From NCBI GenBank assembly GCA_009392515.1, contig VFGE01000021.1, forward strand, positions 1 to 43,568: DNA of 43,568 nt, in the 5' to 3' direction. Positions 15,601 through 24,056 of this stretch are shown piece after piece. The stretch is from SAR202 cluster bacterium (GTDB lineage: Bacteria; Chloroflexota; Dehalococcoidia; Lucifugimonadales; UBA6952). Under the pieces are notes generated by a model. It did no database searches. It saw only the letters and a list, made by a program, of their open reading frames with translations, and had not been told where the DNA came from. Numbering within the stretch: the stretch's first letter is position 1; every line of letters begins with the position of its first letter. Made by a program: the position numbers and the translations under genes.

Positions 15601-16632
15601 ATGACTAATCAAGGCAACGACTGGGAGTTTGGTTTAAGAACCGAAGGTCATATTGGAGATAACGGAAATAGTGAATCTGTAATACTAGGAGAAGGAAAAT
15701 ACAAATATAAACTCTCTGGTAAAGATTGGGGACAGTTACCTGAAGGGTGGACTTACAAAGAAGCAACTTCTGTCGCTGTTGATCACTCTGATAATGTATG
15801 GATATTTAATCGAGGTACATGCCCAGTTATTATTATGGACCCAACTGGCAAAATTATAAATACTTGGGGTGAAGGTCTATTTTCTAATCCACATTCTGTC
15901 ACTGTTGCTCCTGATGGAAATATTTTCCTTGTAGATAATGGAGACAGTACAGTTAGAAAATATACTCCTGAAGGAAAATTGTTAATGATGCTTGGTACTC
16001 CAAACGAGCCCGCTCCTAAAATGAGTGGAATACCATTTAATCGACCAACCAAAGTGGCAATAGATCCAAATAATGGAGATATATACGTTACTGATGGGTA
16101 TTCCAATGCCAGAGTACATAAATACACTCCCGATGGGAAACTCTTATTTTCTTGGGGAGAATCTGGAACCAGTGACGGCCAATTTAATATAGTTCACGAT
16201 ATAGCAATAGATAGCGAAGGTTGGTTATATATAGCAGACCGAGAAAATCACAGAATACAGATCTTTGATTCAAACGGGAAATATGAAACGCAATTTGGTA
16301 ACCTTTCTAGGGCGGCAGCTTTAAGTATTAAAAATGAAAATAACACTGATATTGTGTATGTTGGAGAATATTTTTGTGGAATAGGAACTAACGACATAGG
16401 TATGGATTTAGGTCCAAGAGTTAGTATCTTAAACACTAAAGGAGAATTAATTGCAAGGGTCGGTAGAGAAAGCTATGGAGAACAAGCAGGTAGATTTTTC
16501 TCTCCTCACGGAATTGCAGTAGATTCAAAGGGTGATATTTATGTCGCAGAGGTTGCATATACAGATTATGGTAGCAGAATGGACCCACCCAAAATATTAC
16601 GATCCATGCAAAAACTTGAACTAATCAATTAA
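15601..16632 (+). CDS. NHL-repeat six-bladed beta-propeller, 343 aa
   Basis: Repeated units of the form h-x-x-P-x-G-(I/V)-(A/T)-(V/I)-x-x-x-G-x-(I/L)-(Y/F)-(V/I)-x-D, each followed by N-x-R-(I/V)-x-(K/I)-F/Y-x-x-x-G, run from about residue 75 to the end. Examples are SVTVAPDGNIFLVDN, VAIDPNNGDIYVTD and NHRIQIFDSNG. This is the NHL propeller fold also used by peptidyl-alpha-hydroxyglycine lyase. There is no signal peptide. Such cytoplasmic NHL proteins act as lyases, lactonases or binding scaffolds; I cannot tell which. A TAGGAGAT ribosome site precedes the ATG, 18 bases after the Gal80-like gene. A second NHL protein lies at 42399-43421. Confidence 0.85.
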   Translation: MTNQGNDWEFGLRTEGHIGDNGNSESVILGEGKYKYKLSGKDWGQLPEGWTYKEATSVAVDHSDNVWIFNRGTCPVIIMDPTGKIINTWGEGLFSNPHSVTVAPDGNIFLVDNGDSTVRKYTPEGKLLMMLGTPNEPAPKMSGIPFNRPTKVAIDPNNGDIYVTDGYSNARVHKYTPDGKLLFSWGESGTSDGQFNIVHDIAIDSEGWLYIADRENHRIQIFDSNGKYETQFGNLSRAAALSIKNENNTDIVYVGEYFCGIGTNDIGMDLGPRVSILNTKGELIARVGRESYGEQAGRFFSPHGIAVDSKGDIYVAEVAYTDYGSRMDPPKILRSMQKLELIN

Positions 16633-16641
16633 GGAATAAAT

Positions 16642-17082
16642 ATGATAACAGGACTGAATCACAGTGGATTTATAGTAGAAGATATAGAAAAGATGAAATC
16701 CTTTTATTGTGATATTTTAGGTTTAAAAATAGAAAGAGAAGTTGATAGCATAGCACCTCCAACTGGAGATCATACAGGATTTCCTGATGCAAAAAGAAAA
16801 TTAGTTTTTGTAGGTGCTGGTGGAGAGCATTTAGTTGAACTAGTCTATTTTATAAACCCTAAAAGTCCACCTGGCCATTTAAACCGAAACCAATTGGGAG
16901 CCTCTCATATTTGCTTTAATGTGGATAGTATATCTGAAATATACCAAGCCCTATCTAAAAAAAATATAAAATTTGTAACCGAACCTAAATATACTTTTAA
17001 TGCTGAAGGGAAAAAACGTGGAGTATGTTATGCGCAAGACCCTGAAGGCAACTGGTTAGAATTCATTGGAGAAGATCAGTAA
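16642..17082 (+). CDS. VOC-superfamily protein (glyoxalase/dioxygenase fold), 146 aa
   Basis: Two beta-alpha-beta-beta-beta modules are visible. The metal ligands expected for the fold are all present: His7 (LNHSGF), Glu66 (LVELVY), His89 (ASHICF) and Glu140 (WLEFIG). This HEHE set is the one used by glyoxalase I, methylmalonyl-CoA epimerase and related isomerases, rather than the HHE set of ring-cleaving dioxygenases. An isomerase or lyase is therefore more likely than a dioxygenase. AAGGAAT precedes the ATG nine bases after the NHL stop. It is the fourth gene of the run and probably acts on the same substrate family as its neighbours. Confidence 0.85.
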   Translation: MITGLNHSGFIVEDIEKMKSFYCDILGLKIEREVDSIAPPTGDHTGFPDAKRKLVFVGAGGEHLVELVYFINPKSPPGHLNRNQLGASHICFNVDSISEIYQALSKKNIKFVTEPKYTFNAEGKKRGVCYAQDPEGNWLEFIGEDQ

Positions 17083-17087
17083 TATAT

Positions 17088-17273
17088 ATGGAAGAAACTT
17101 TAGTTTGGAGCAAACCAGGTGGAGGGATACTTTGCCGACAATGTGCTGAAAAAGCATATAGTTCTGACATAACAAAATTTCCCCAAGGTGTTTTCCTATC
17201 AGAACTAAAAGCCAATAAGTACGATGTGAATATAATTACACAATGTATAGATTGTAATAAAAAACTTATCTAA
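17088..17273 (+). CDS. small zinc-ribbon-like CxxC protein, 61 aa
   Basis: Two CxxC knuckles, Cys16-Cys19 (LCRQCAEK) and Cys53-Cys56 (QCIDCNKK), are spaced as in a zinc ribbon. The start lies five bases after the VOC stop and the ribosome site sits in the end of that gene, so translation is coupled. The central part is polar. I do not recognise a named family; it may be a metal-binding accessory protein of the operon. Confidence 0.6.
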   Translation: MEETLVWSKPGGGILCRQCAEKAYSSDITKFPQGVFLSELKANKYDVNIITQCIDCNKKLI

Positions 17274-17277
17274 ATGA

Positions 17278-17306
17278 TTGAGCTTAAGAAATAAGACTGG
17301 TATAGT
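17278..17306 (+). promoter_or_regulatory. promoter of malate synthase G
   Basis: TTGAGC (17278-17283) and TATAGT (17301-17306) with a 17-base spacer and TG at 17298-17299. It overlaps the end of the preceding operon and gives malate synthase its own transcript with a leader of about 35 bases. Confidence 0.7.
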
Positions 17307-17347
17307 CTAAGAAATTAATTGTCCCAAATAAATAAAAAGAGAAAGCT

Positions 17348-19534
17348 ATGAACTTGCAATATATTGATATCGAAAATATAAAAATAGCAAAGCCGTTGTA
17401 TGATTTAGTTGAGCAAGAAATTATTCCAGAAACAGGAATAAATACAAATCATTTTTGGTCTTCCTTCGCATCTATCATTAATGATTTAGAACCTAATAAT
17501 CGTTCCTTGCTAAATAAACGAACAGACATACAAAATAATATTAATTCTTGGCATGAAGATCAAAAAACAAAAAAATTCGATGTTGAAGAATATAAAGCAT
17601 TTTTGAAAACTATTGGTTATTTAGCTCCAGATGCTCCCGATTTTCAAATCACGACAACTGATGTGGATGAAGAAATTTCATCTATTGCAGGACCACAACT
17701 TGTGGTACCTGTTGATAATGCTAGATTTGCAATCAATGCTGCCAATGCTAGATGGTGGAGTTTGTATGACTCGTTATATGGTACAGACATTATCTCAGAA
17801 GAAAATAATGGTCAAAAAGGTGCAAACTATAACCCTCATAGAGGTGCAAAAGTTGTTGCTTATTGTTCAATTTTTCTTGACACAATATTTGGTTTAAAAA
17901 ATTCAAGTTTTGCACATGTTTCAAACTTTTCTCTAAAAGGTAATGATACATCCAAAGAACTTGTTATAACACTTAGCAATGAACAAGAAACAAGTTTATT
18001 AAATCCTTCAAACTTTGTTGGTTATATACAAAACGATCAAGGAAAATTGACTAGTATATTACTCAAAAACAACAATCTACATATAGAAATTCAAATTGAT
18101 CGAAGCCACCCTATCGGGATACAACATTCAGCAGGAATCAAAGATGTGCTGATTGAATCTGCAATAACTACAATACAAGATTTTGAAGACTCAGTTGCTG
18201 CTGTAGATGTTTATGATAAAGTTGTAGCTTATAGAAATTGGACTGAATTAATGAAAGGCACTTGCACTTCAACTTTAGAAAAAGACGGCAAAATTATTAA
18301 CCGTACTCTTAATCCTGACAAGAATTTTAAAACACCCAATGGTAAAGATTTAACTCTCCATGGTAGAAGTTTATTACTAGTAAGAAACGTTGGTATTCAT
18401 ATGTATACTAATGCTGTTATAAATCAAAGTGGAGAAGAAATACCCGAAGGCTTTCTTGATGCAATGATCACATCTCTTGCAGCTCTCCATGATATACAAG
18501 GTAAAACGAAATATTCCAACAGTAGAACTAAAAGTATGTATATCGTTAAACCTAAAATGCATGGCCCTGAAGAAGTTGCCTTTACAGTAAAATTGTTTGA
18601 AAGAATAGAAGAAGCACTAGGGTTACAAAAAAATACCCTCAAAATTGGAATTATGGATGAAGAAAGAAGAACAACGGTTAACCTTAAGCAATGTATATAT
18701 GAAGCACGAGAACGAGTAATATTTATTAATACTGGATTTTTAGACCGTACAGGTGATGAAATACATACTAGTATGGAAGCAGGACCAGTTTTGCCAAAAG
18801 GTGAAATACGAAATCAACCCTGGATAAAAGCTTACGAAGATCAAAACGTTGACATAGGGATTGAATCAGGCCTTGTTGGCACAGCTCAAATTGGTAAAGG
18901 CATGTGGGCTATGCCCGATGAAATGAAAGCAATGATGTCAGCAAAAATATCTCATCCTGAATCTGGTGCTAATACAGCATGGGTACCTTCTCCTACTGCT
19001 GCAGCACTCCATGCAATTCATTATCATATGGTTAATGTAAATCAAATTCAAAAAGATATTTCAACAAGAGATTCTATCAATTTGAATGATATATTAACTC
19101 CACCCCTTATGGATAAGAAACTTTCTGAACAAGAAATCCTTCAAGAATTAGAAAATAATGCTCAAGGAATACTAGGTTATGTCTCAAGATGGGTCGGCCA
19201 AGGAATTGGTTGTTCAAAAATTCCTGACATAAATAATATTGGCTTAATGGAAGACAGAGCCACACTTAGAATTTCTAGCCAACACATTTCGAACTGGTTA
19301 TATCACAATATTACAAGCCAAGAAGAAGTAGTGACAGTATTTAAGAAAATGGCAAAAATCGTTGATGAACAAAACAAAGACGATAGTAACTATATTCCAA
19401 TGTCCAATGACTATGATTCAAGTATTGAATTCCAAGCAGCGTTAGATTTAGTCTTTTTGGGTAGAGAAACGACAAACGGATACACAGAACCTGTTCTCCA
19501 TTCGAAAAGGGCTGAGGTAAAAAATAGAAATTAA
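17348..19534 (+). CDS. glcB: malate synthase G
   Basis: Condenses glyoxylate with acetyl-CoA to give malate. The 728-residue length matches the G isoform (about 725). The C-terminal half is close to the Escherichia coli enzyme in motifs I know: GIMDEERRT, INTGFLDRTGDEIHT, MEAGP, AQIGKGMWAMPD, GANTAWVPSPTAAALHA, GCSKIPDI and MEDRATLRIS. These include the Cys and Asp of the active-site loop. No isocitrate lyase is in the window, so glyoxylate may come from glycolate, purine or other catabolism rather than a full glyoxylate shunt; that is inference from absence in a short window. It has its own promoter and starts at the ATG at 17348. Confidence 0.96.
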   Translation: MNLQYIDIENIKIAKPLYDLVEQEIIPETGINTNHFWSSFASIINDLEPNNRSLLNKRTDIQNNINSWHEDQKTKKFDVEEYKAFLKTIGYLAPDAPDFQITTTDVDEEISSIAGPQLVVPVDNARFAINAANARWWSLYDSLYGTDIISEENNGQKGANYNPHRGAKVVAYCSIFLDTIFGLKNSSFAHVSNFSLKGNDTSKELVITLSNEQETSLLNPSNFVGYIQNDQGKLTSILLKNNNLHIEIQIDRSHPIGIQHSAGIKDVLIESAITTIQDFEDSVAAVDVYDKVVAYRNWTELMKGTCTSTLEKDGKIINRTLNPDKNFKTPNGKDLTLHGRSLLLVRNVGIHMYTNAVINQSGEEIPEGFLDAMITSLAALHDIQGKTKYSNSRTKSMYIVKPKMHGPEEVAFTVKLFERIEEALGLQKNTLKIGIMDEERRTTVNLKQCIYEARERVIFINTGFLDRTGDEIHTSMEAGPVLPKGEIRNQPWIKAYEDQNVDIGIESGLVGTAQIGKGMWAMPDEMKAMMSAKISHPESGANTAWVPSPTAAALHAIHYHMVNVNQIQKDISTRDSINLNDILTPPLMDKKLSEQEILQELENNAQGILGYVSRWVGQGIGCSKIPDINNIGLMEDRATLRISSQHISNWLYHNITSQEEVVTVFKKMAKIVDEQNKDDSNYIPMSNDYDSSIEFQAALDLVFLGRETTNGYTEPVLHSKRAEVKNRN

Positions 19535-19554
19535 TTACTATTAATTAATACGTA

Positions 19555-19806
19555 TTACTGTTGTGCTCTAGGACGAGCTTCGTTAACGACAAGTGATCTG
19601 CCATCAAATTCATGACCATTAAGTTCTTCGATGGCTTTCTTAGCGTCTTCATCTGAACTCATCTCAACAAAACCAAAACCACGTGACCGATTTGTTTCTC
19701 GATCTAAAATAATTTTAGCTGAAACAACTTCACCATATTCGCTGAAAAGAGAGGCTAAATCCTCATCTCGACTTCTATATGGTAGATTAGCGCAATAAAT
19801 ATTCAT
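19555..19806 (-). CDS. RRM-domain RNA-binding protein, 83 aa
   Basis: A single RNA recognition motif fills the protein: RNP2 as IYCANL (3-8) and RNP1 as RGFGFVEM (42-49), with the aromatic residues that stack on RNA. Bacterial proteins of this size, first studied in cyanobacteria, are often cold-induced and thought to act as RNA chaperones. The start is the ATG at 19806 with AGGAGAAAG just upstream; an earlier in-frame ATG overlaps that site. The C-terminus is short and basic (ARPRAQQ), without the Gly-rich tail of some homologues. It is convergent with malate synthase, 20 bases away. Confidence 0.92.
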   Translation of the reverse strand: MNIYCANLPYRSRDEDLASLFSEYGEVVSAKIILDRETNRSRGFGFVEMSSDEDAKKAIEELNGHEFDGRSLVVNEARPRAQQ

Positions 19807-19860
19807 TCTTTCTCCTAATTTGGATCTTTTCAAATCCAGTCTTCCAAATATATCTTAACT

Positions 19861-19888
19861 ACTATAACAGATATGCATAATAATTCAA
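19861..19888 (-). promoter_or_regulatory. promoter of the RRM gene
   Basis: On the minus strand TTGAAT (19883-19888), 16 bases, TATAGT (19861-19866), with TG one base before the -10. The leader is about 50 bases long and contains a small inverted repeat (GGAT/ATCC), which could matter for cold regulation. Confidence 0.55.
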
Positions 19889-19907
19889 TTAGATTCAAGT
19901 TAAGCTT

Positions 19908-20402
19908 TTAATAAGATAGATCAGAAATTACTATTGTATTAGGAATTTTCTTCAACTCTTCTGGATTTATTTTAACTTTTGTTGAACGACTCCCTGATCC
20001 AACAATCAAATAATCTAATCCAAACAATTTATCATCCAAATAAATGGGTAAATTGTCCGGTAACCCAAAAATTGTAACTCCTCCAATCATCATCCCTGTC
20101 AAGTTTTTTGTATCTTCAGCAGAAGCAAAAGATACTTTAGAAACCTCCATTAATTTTTTAACTCTTTTATTAACATCAAGTTTATATGAAGCGAGCACTA
20201 GACATGCAACATAAGATTTGGGTTCTTTTTTAGAAGCGACAATAATGGTGTTCCCGCTATTTTCAATAGGATAATTATATTTATCACAAAACGCTGCTGT
20301 ATCCGCGAAATCTGGATCTATTTCTATAATTTCATGTGCAATATTATAATCTTTTAAATATGTCTCCACTAAACCCTGAATACCTATCAAAGAATTATCC
20401 AT
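19908..20402 (-). CDS. YbaK/EbsC-type aminoacyl-tRNA editing domain protein, 164 aa
   Basis: The fold signatures are the central YKLDVNKRVKKLM segment with its conserved Lys, GMMIGGVTIFGLP, and the GSGSRSTKVKI strand near the C-terminus, in the order found in YbaK/ProX/INS proteins. These hydrolyse mischarged tRNAs, for example Cys- or Ala-tRNA(Pro). The exact tRNA cannot be named. The start codon follows an AAAGG a few bases upstream. It is transcribed in the same direction as the preceding membrane protein, 23 bases downstream of it. Confidence 0.8.
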   Translation of the reverse strand: MDNSLIGIQGLVETYLKDYNIAHEIIEIDPDFADTAAFCDKYNYPIENSGNTIIVASKKEPKSYVACLVLASYKLDVNKRVKKLMEVSKVSFASAEDTKNLTGMMIGGVTIFGLPDNLPIYLDDKLFGLDYLIVGSGSRSTKVKINPEELKKIPNTIVISDLSY

Positions 20403-20425
20403 ATATAAAAACCTTTCGTTTATCT

Positions 20426-20950
20426 TTACAAAGTTATCTTTTCAATAACCTCTATCAAAGTATAATTGTCTAAAATCTTATTCACATGTAATACATACTC
20501 TTGCAGTAATTTAATACTCATAATAGGAATTATTATGAACCCTACATTTTTCTTAGTTATTTGTAAATCGTTCTTATATAAACGAAAAAAAGCAATGACA
20601 ATAATCCAAAATTCAAAAAAGTTGGGAAATAGAAATAAAATCCATCGTTTATGAAAAATCTCAAACAGAATCATACCAATTATGCGATATGAAAATAAGA
20701 TAATACCTATTTTTTTGACCTGAGTATTAAATCGAAACAAAACTAATAAAAAGGTCATCATATAGATGAAATCGAGAAATTTATCTAATAGTTGATAATT
20801 ACTTACACCACCTAAATCTAGGTAGTTCATCAAAAAAAGATCAGAAAAATCTATAATGATTACTAGCAATGCTCCCCAAAAAGGATTAATTAGGACAGGA
20901 AAGGCACCAAGTGTTCGAAATATTACAATGATTATTTCTTCAATTGTCAT
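20426..20950 (-). CDS. multi-helix membrane protein of unknown function, 174 aa
   Basis: Five or so hydrophobic stretches run through the whole protein, with few charged residues between them (KRWILF and YKNDLQITKKN are the main polar loops). I recognise no family. It begins 12 bases after the alpha/beta hydrolase stop and is followed by the YbaK-like gene, so the three are probably one transcript. No clear ribosome site is visible, consistent with coupled translation. Confidence 0.6.
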   Translation of the reverse strand: MTIEEIIIVIFRTLGAFPVLINPFWGALLVIIIDFSDLFLMNYLDLGGVSNYQLLDKFLDFIYMMTFLLVLFRFNTQVKKIGIILFSYRIIGMILFEIFHKRWILFLFPNFFEFWIIVIAFFRLYKNDLQITKKNVGFIIIPIMSIKLLQEYVLHVNKILDNYTLIEVIEKITL

Positions 20951-20962
20951 AATGAATTTTTA

Positions 20963-22915
20963 CTATTGAGACTGTATCGCTTCCCATCTTTCGCTAGCAC
21001 CATTTACTATACCTTCGATGTCTTCGGGCAATATATATCTTTCATTAGCTAAAGACTCAGCAGAACTTCTTATCTTTGCTAAATAATCATTTTTTGATAA
21101 ATATCTTTTTTCTATAGAAATTCTCGGATCTCCATCTTGTTCTTTCTCGGTGTCTGTTCTTGGAAACGGAATGACAGAACCCTGGAGTGGCATAAAATGC
21201 CCCTCTCCACCTATATCTGCATGTCGTAGTGCCCAACCAGTATGAGTTCCTAATGGCACCTCTAAATCAGGAAGTCTGACTCCAGAAATTTCATTACAGT
21301 CGTCATCTAGTGCTGATACTAAAGTTCCGAACGGTTCTCCTTCTACTGCAGGATATACATGTATACCTTTATCAACATTGTCTCCATATGATAATCGTTG
21401 TCTTACTGGTAAGGCCTTTAAAAAACCTATCTTAGGTACTCTTTCAAAAGATTCCATAAGACTTTCTCTAGTAACTGCAGTCTTTTCATCAATTCTGGGG
21501 TATTTACTGTCAGGTGGTTGGGTCCCTTCTCTTACCCATTTATCTAAATTATCATACACTGCTCTTTGCAAAGGTCGATAATCAATTGTATTGGAAAAAT
21601 GTTTTTGTCTTAATGCTTCAGGTGCTGGAGTAGTAGTAAGTGGGAGAGAACCAGCACCGTGTTTCGTTCCTGAAAATAAATACACTCGAACATTTTCTGG
21701 AGGGTCTACATCAATAGATCCTGTAGCATCGGTATGAGATAATGAGGCTCCACTCCACCAGTATTCAACATCCGAATTTGTTGCTATTATCTTGGGCATC
21801 GCATTTTTAGATTCTAACCTCGATAATAAACTATCTCTTATATTAGAAATGGGGTCTAGAGTTTCTACATATGCAAGAGCTTTTACATTGCCAACATTTC
21901 TCATATGGTTACTTGAAGGTTGACCAAACCTCATGTTAAATTCGCCCAAACGTGAGCTTCCTGTGTGAGGCAGCAAACCATCATATACAATTCTATTTTC
22001 CTCATCTAAGTTCAACCCTAAGTATGCAAACTCTCTAACGAATCTTCCACTTTGTGAGGCTCCAAAAGCATAAGCTTTGGTAATATTACTGGCACAAGGA
22101 TTGCCTTGTTCTGTTGTAGCATATCGAAAAAAACTAGAACAGTCTCTCATTGCTAAAAATCCTAAACCAATAACAGGAGCACCAACAGTATTATATATAA
22201 TCTCGTAAACTTTTCCTGACTTAAACCCATTAGGCAAACATATATAATTGGCATCCCGTACCTCTTCTCCATCTGCCCATCTTGCAAAAGACCATTCATT
22301 TCTTGGTATATTTGTAATCGGACCATCTGGCCAATCACGTTCAATCAAAATAGCATTTTCATCATCTAGATTTGCTGTAGGTAAGGGGTTATGTTGTCTA
22401 TCAGAAAGCAATAATTCATAAGAGTCTTCACCAAGATCAAACTGTTGATAAGTTTGACCAATTAACTGACCACCATTTTCGTCTAATGCTTCTGGTACAT
22501 GAAGCCTAATTCTTCCTTCCGGTACGTCTGTTTGCCAGCCGCAGAATACTACCACAGTACCTTTTTTCATAAGAAAACCATTTCCTAAATGAGGGTCCTC
22601 ATTTGAAACTCTTTGTTCGGCATTGTTAAATGCTAAAACAGTGCGATTTCCCCTGTTCACAACATCAAAGAATAAATTTGAATCTGATTTCATAGTTATT
22701 GGTTTTAACAACTGTATATCGGATGAAAATTCGACTTTTCCTTCATTATTTGTAGGAATTAAGTCAATATCAGTTATTAACTGACTGTCTGGATGCTTTG
22801 GGTCCACTGAATAATATAATCGACCAGTAATAAATTCGTATTGACCTATATCCTTATAAGAAGAATCATCTCCAATTGGTTTACGAGAAATGATTTCAAA
22901 TCTAGTGGCTACCAT
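20963..22915 (-). CDS. large alpha/beta-hydrolase domain protein (Abhydrolase_10-like), 650 aa
   Basis: An N-terminal beta-rich region (about 1-200) precedes an alpha/beta hydrolase whose nucleophile elbow is GASQSGR at 285-291; Ser287 is the likely nucleophile. The SQSGRFVRE continuation, the DGLLPHTG segment after it, and a late KHGAG that may supply the catalytic His match a family of 550-680-residue hydrolases common in marine and soil bacteria that is essentially uncharacterised. No signal peptide is seen, so it is probably cytoplasmic. An esterase or lactonase role is a family-level inference. It is divergent from the hydroxyacid dehydrogenase at 23014, with overlapping promoters. Confidence 0.8.
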   Translation of the reverse strand: MVATRFEIISRKPIGDDSSYKDIGQYEFITGRLYYSVDPKHPDSQLITDIDLIPTNNEGKVEFSSDIQLLKPITMKSDSNLFFDVVNRGNRTVLAFNNAEQRVSNEDPHLGNGFLMKKGTVVVFCGWQTDVPEGRIRLHVPEALDENGGQLIGQTYQQFDLGEDSYELLLSDRQHNPLPTANLDDENAILIERDWPDGPITNIPRNEWSFARWADGEEVRDANYICLPNGFKSGKVYEIIYNTVGAPVIGLGFLAMRDCSSFFRYATTEQGNPCASNITKAYAFGASQSGRFVREFAYLGLNLDEENRIVYDGLLPHTGSSRLGEFNMRFGQPSSNHMRNVGNVKALAYVETLDPISNIRDSLLSRLESKNAMPKIIATNSDVEYWWSGASLSHTDATGSIDVDPPENVRVYLFSGTKHGAGSLPLTTTPAPEALRQKHFSNTIDYRPLQRAVYDNLDKWVREGTQPPDSKYPRIDEKTAVTRESLMESFERVPKIGFLKALPVRQRLSYGDNVDKGIHVYPAVEGEPFGTLVSALDDDCNEISGVRLPDLEVPLGTHTGWALRHADIGGEGHFMPLQGSVIPFPRTDTEKEQDGDPRISIEKRYLSKNDYLAKIRSSAESLANERYILPEDIEGIVNGASERWEAIQSQ

Positions 22916-22958
22916 AGTAAAAATCCTACCCTTCCTTCACGATTGAAAATTTATCTAC

Positions 22959-22987
22959 ATAATACATATGCACAAATATTGATACAA
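22959..22987 (-). promoter_or_regulatory. promoter of the alpha/beta hydrolase operon
   Basis: On the minus strand TTGTAT (22982-22987) and TATTAT (22959-22964) with a 17-base spacer. Its -35 overlaps the -10 of the opposing promoter. Confidence 0.55.
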
Positions 22988-22988
22988 T
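22980..22988 (+). promoter_or_regulatory. extended -10 promoter of the hydroxyacid dehydrogenase gene
   Basis: TG (22980-22981), one base, TACAAT (22983-22988), about 25 bases before the ATG at 23014. It shares bases with the -35 of the minus-strand promoter. Confidence 0.5.
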
Positions 22989-23013
22989 AGAATTACTCAT
23001 TTATATTGTAGAT

Positions 23014-24009
23014 ATGCAAACTAATGAACAATTAAATATGGTAATACTTGACGACTACCATGATTTTTTTAGCAAGATGGAAATTGATAAAAGACTTCCT
23101 TCATTCGTTAAACTTACTATTCTTACTAAACATATTGTAGATGAACAAGAACTCATTAACGCTATGTATGATTACCATATAATTGTAGGTATAAGAGAAA
23201 GAACAGCATTTCCAAAAACAGTACTAAATTCATTACCAAATCTTAAATTATTAATCACTACTGGAGGTCGTAACGCTTCATTTGACCTTGATACTGCTAC
23301 CAATAATAATATTGTTGTATCAGGTACACTAGGTGCTGGCGAAGGTCCAGTTGACCTAACGTGGGGGCTTATAATCAGTTTAATGAGAGGTATCCATACT
23401 GAAGACAGATTAGCACGTAACGGTATGTGGGGAACAATAGTAGGCCCAGCATTAACTGGTAAAACACTTGGTTTATTAGGTTTAGGACATATTGGAAAAC
23501 TTGTCGCTCAAGTAGGTACTGCTTTTGGTATGAATATCATTGCATGGAGTGAAAATCTTACACAACAAATAGCAAGGCAGCATGGTGTAAAATATGTAGA
23601 TAAAAAAACCTTATTTACAGACTCTGATGTAATATCTGTACATCTCAAACTAAGCGAGCGAACTAGAGGGCTTATTGGCGAAAAAGAAATATCTCTTATG
23701 AAACCATCTTCATATCTTATTAATACCTCCCGTGGACCAATAATTGATGAAAAATCGTTAATTAATGCCTTAAATAAAAAGAAAATTTCAGGTGCTGCTA
23801 TTGATACCTTTGATATTGAGCCACTACCAACTAATCACCCTTTATTTTCAACACCTAATACTCTAATTACACCCCATATAGGCTATGTAACCAAAGAAGC
23901 TTATGAAATTTATACTGAAGGTATTATTGAAAATGTATTAGCTTTTCTAAACCATAACCCCAAAAGAGTACTGAATCCTACTGTTTTAAAGGAATACTTT
24001 AGTAAATAA
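23014..24009 (+). CDS. D-2-hydroxyacid dehydrogenase, 331 aa
   Basis: This NAD-dependent D-isomer-specific dehydrogenase has the nucleotide loop GLGHIG (156-161) and the catalytic Arg240 (NTSRGP), Glu269 (DIEP) and His288 (TPHIGY). The family includes phosphoglycerate, glycerate and hydroxypyruvate dehydrogenases; the lack of a C-terminal ACT domain argues against a regulated SerA. Composition is AT-rich like its neighbours, in contrast to the second family member at 6124-7101, so the two are not a recent duplication. It ends at a strong hairpin terminator. Confidence 0.9.
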   Translation: MQTNEQLNMVILDDYHDFFSKMEIDKRLPSFVKLTILTKHIVDEQELINAMYDYHIIVGIRERTAFPKTVLNSLPNLKLLITTGGRNASFDLDTATNNNIVVSGTLGAGEGPVDLTWGLIISLMRGIHTEDRLARNGMWGTIVGPALTGKTLGLLGLGHIGKLVAQVGTAFGMNIIAWSENLTQQIARQHGVKYVDKKTLFTDSDVISVHLKLSERTRGLIGEKEISLMKPSSYLINTSRGPIIDEKSLINALNKKKISGAAIDTFDIEPLPTNHPLFSTPNTLITPHIGYVTKEAYEIYTEGIIENVLAFLNHNPKRVLNPTVLKEYFSK

Positions 24010-24010
24010 A

Positions 24011-24038
24011 AATACCCTCTATAAAGAGGGTATTTTTA
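24011..24038. terminator. bidirectional rho-independent terminator
   Basis: AATACCCTCT (24011-24020), loop ATAA, AGAGGGTATT (24025-24034): ten perfect pairs with T-rich tails on both strands. It lies between the convergent dehydrogenase and MmgE/PrpD genes and should stop both transcripts. Confidence 0.9.
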
Positions 24039-24056
24039 TAAATAATCTTAGCTCAA

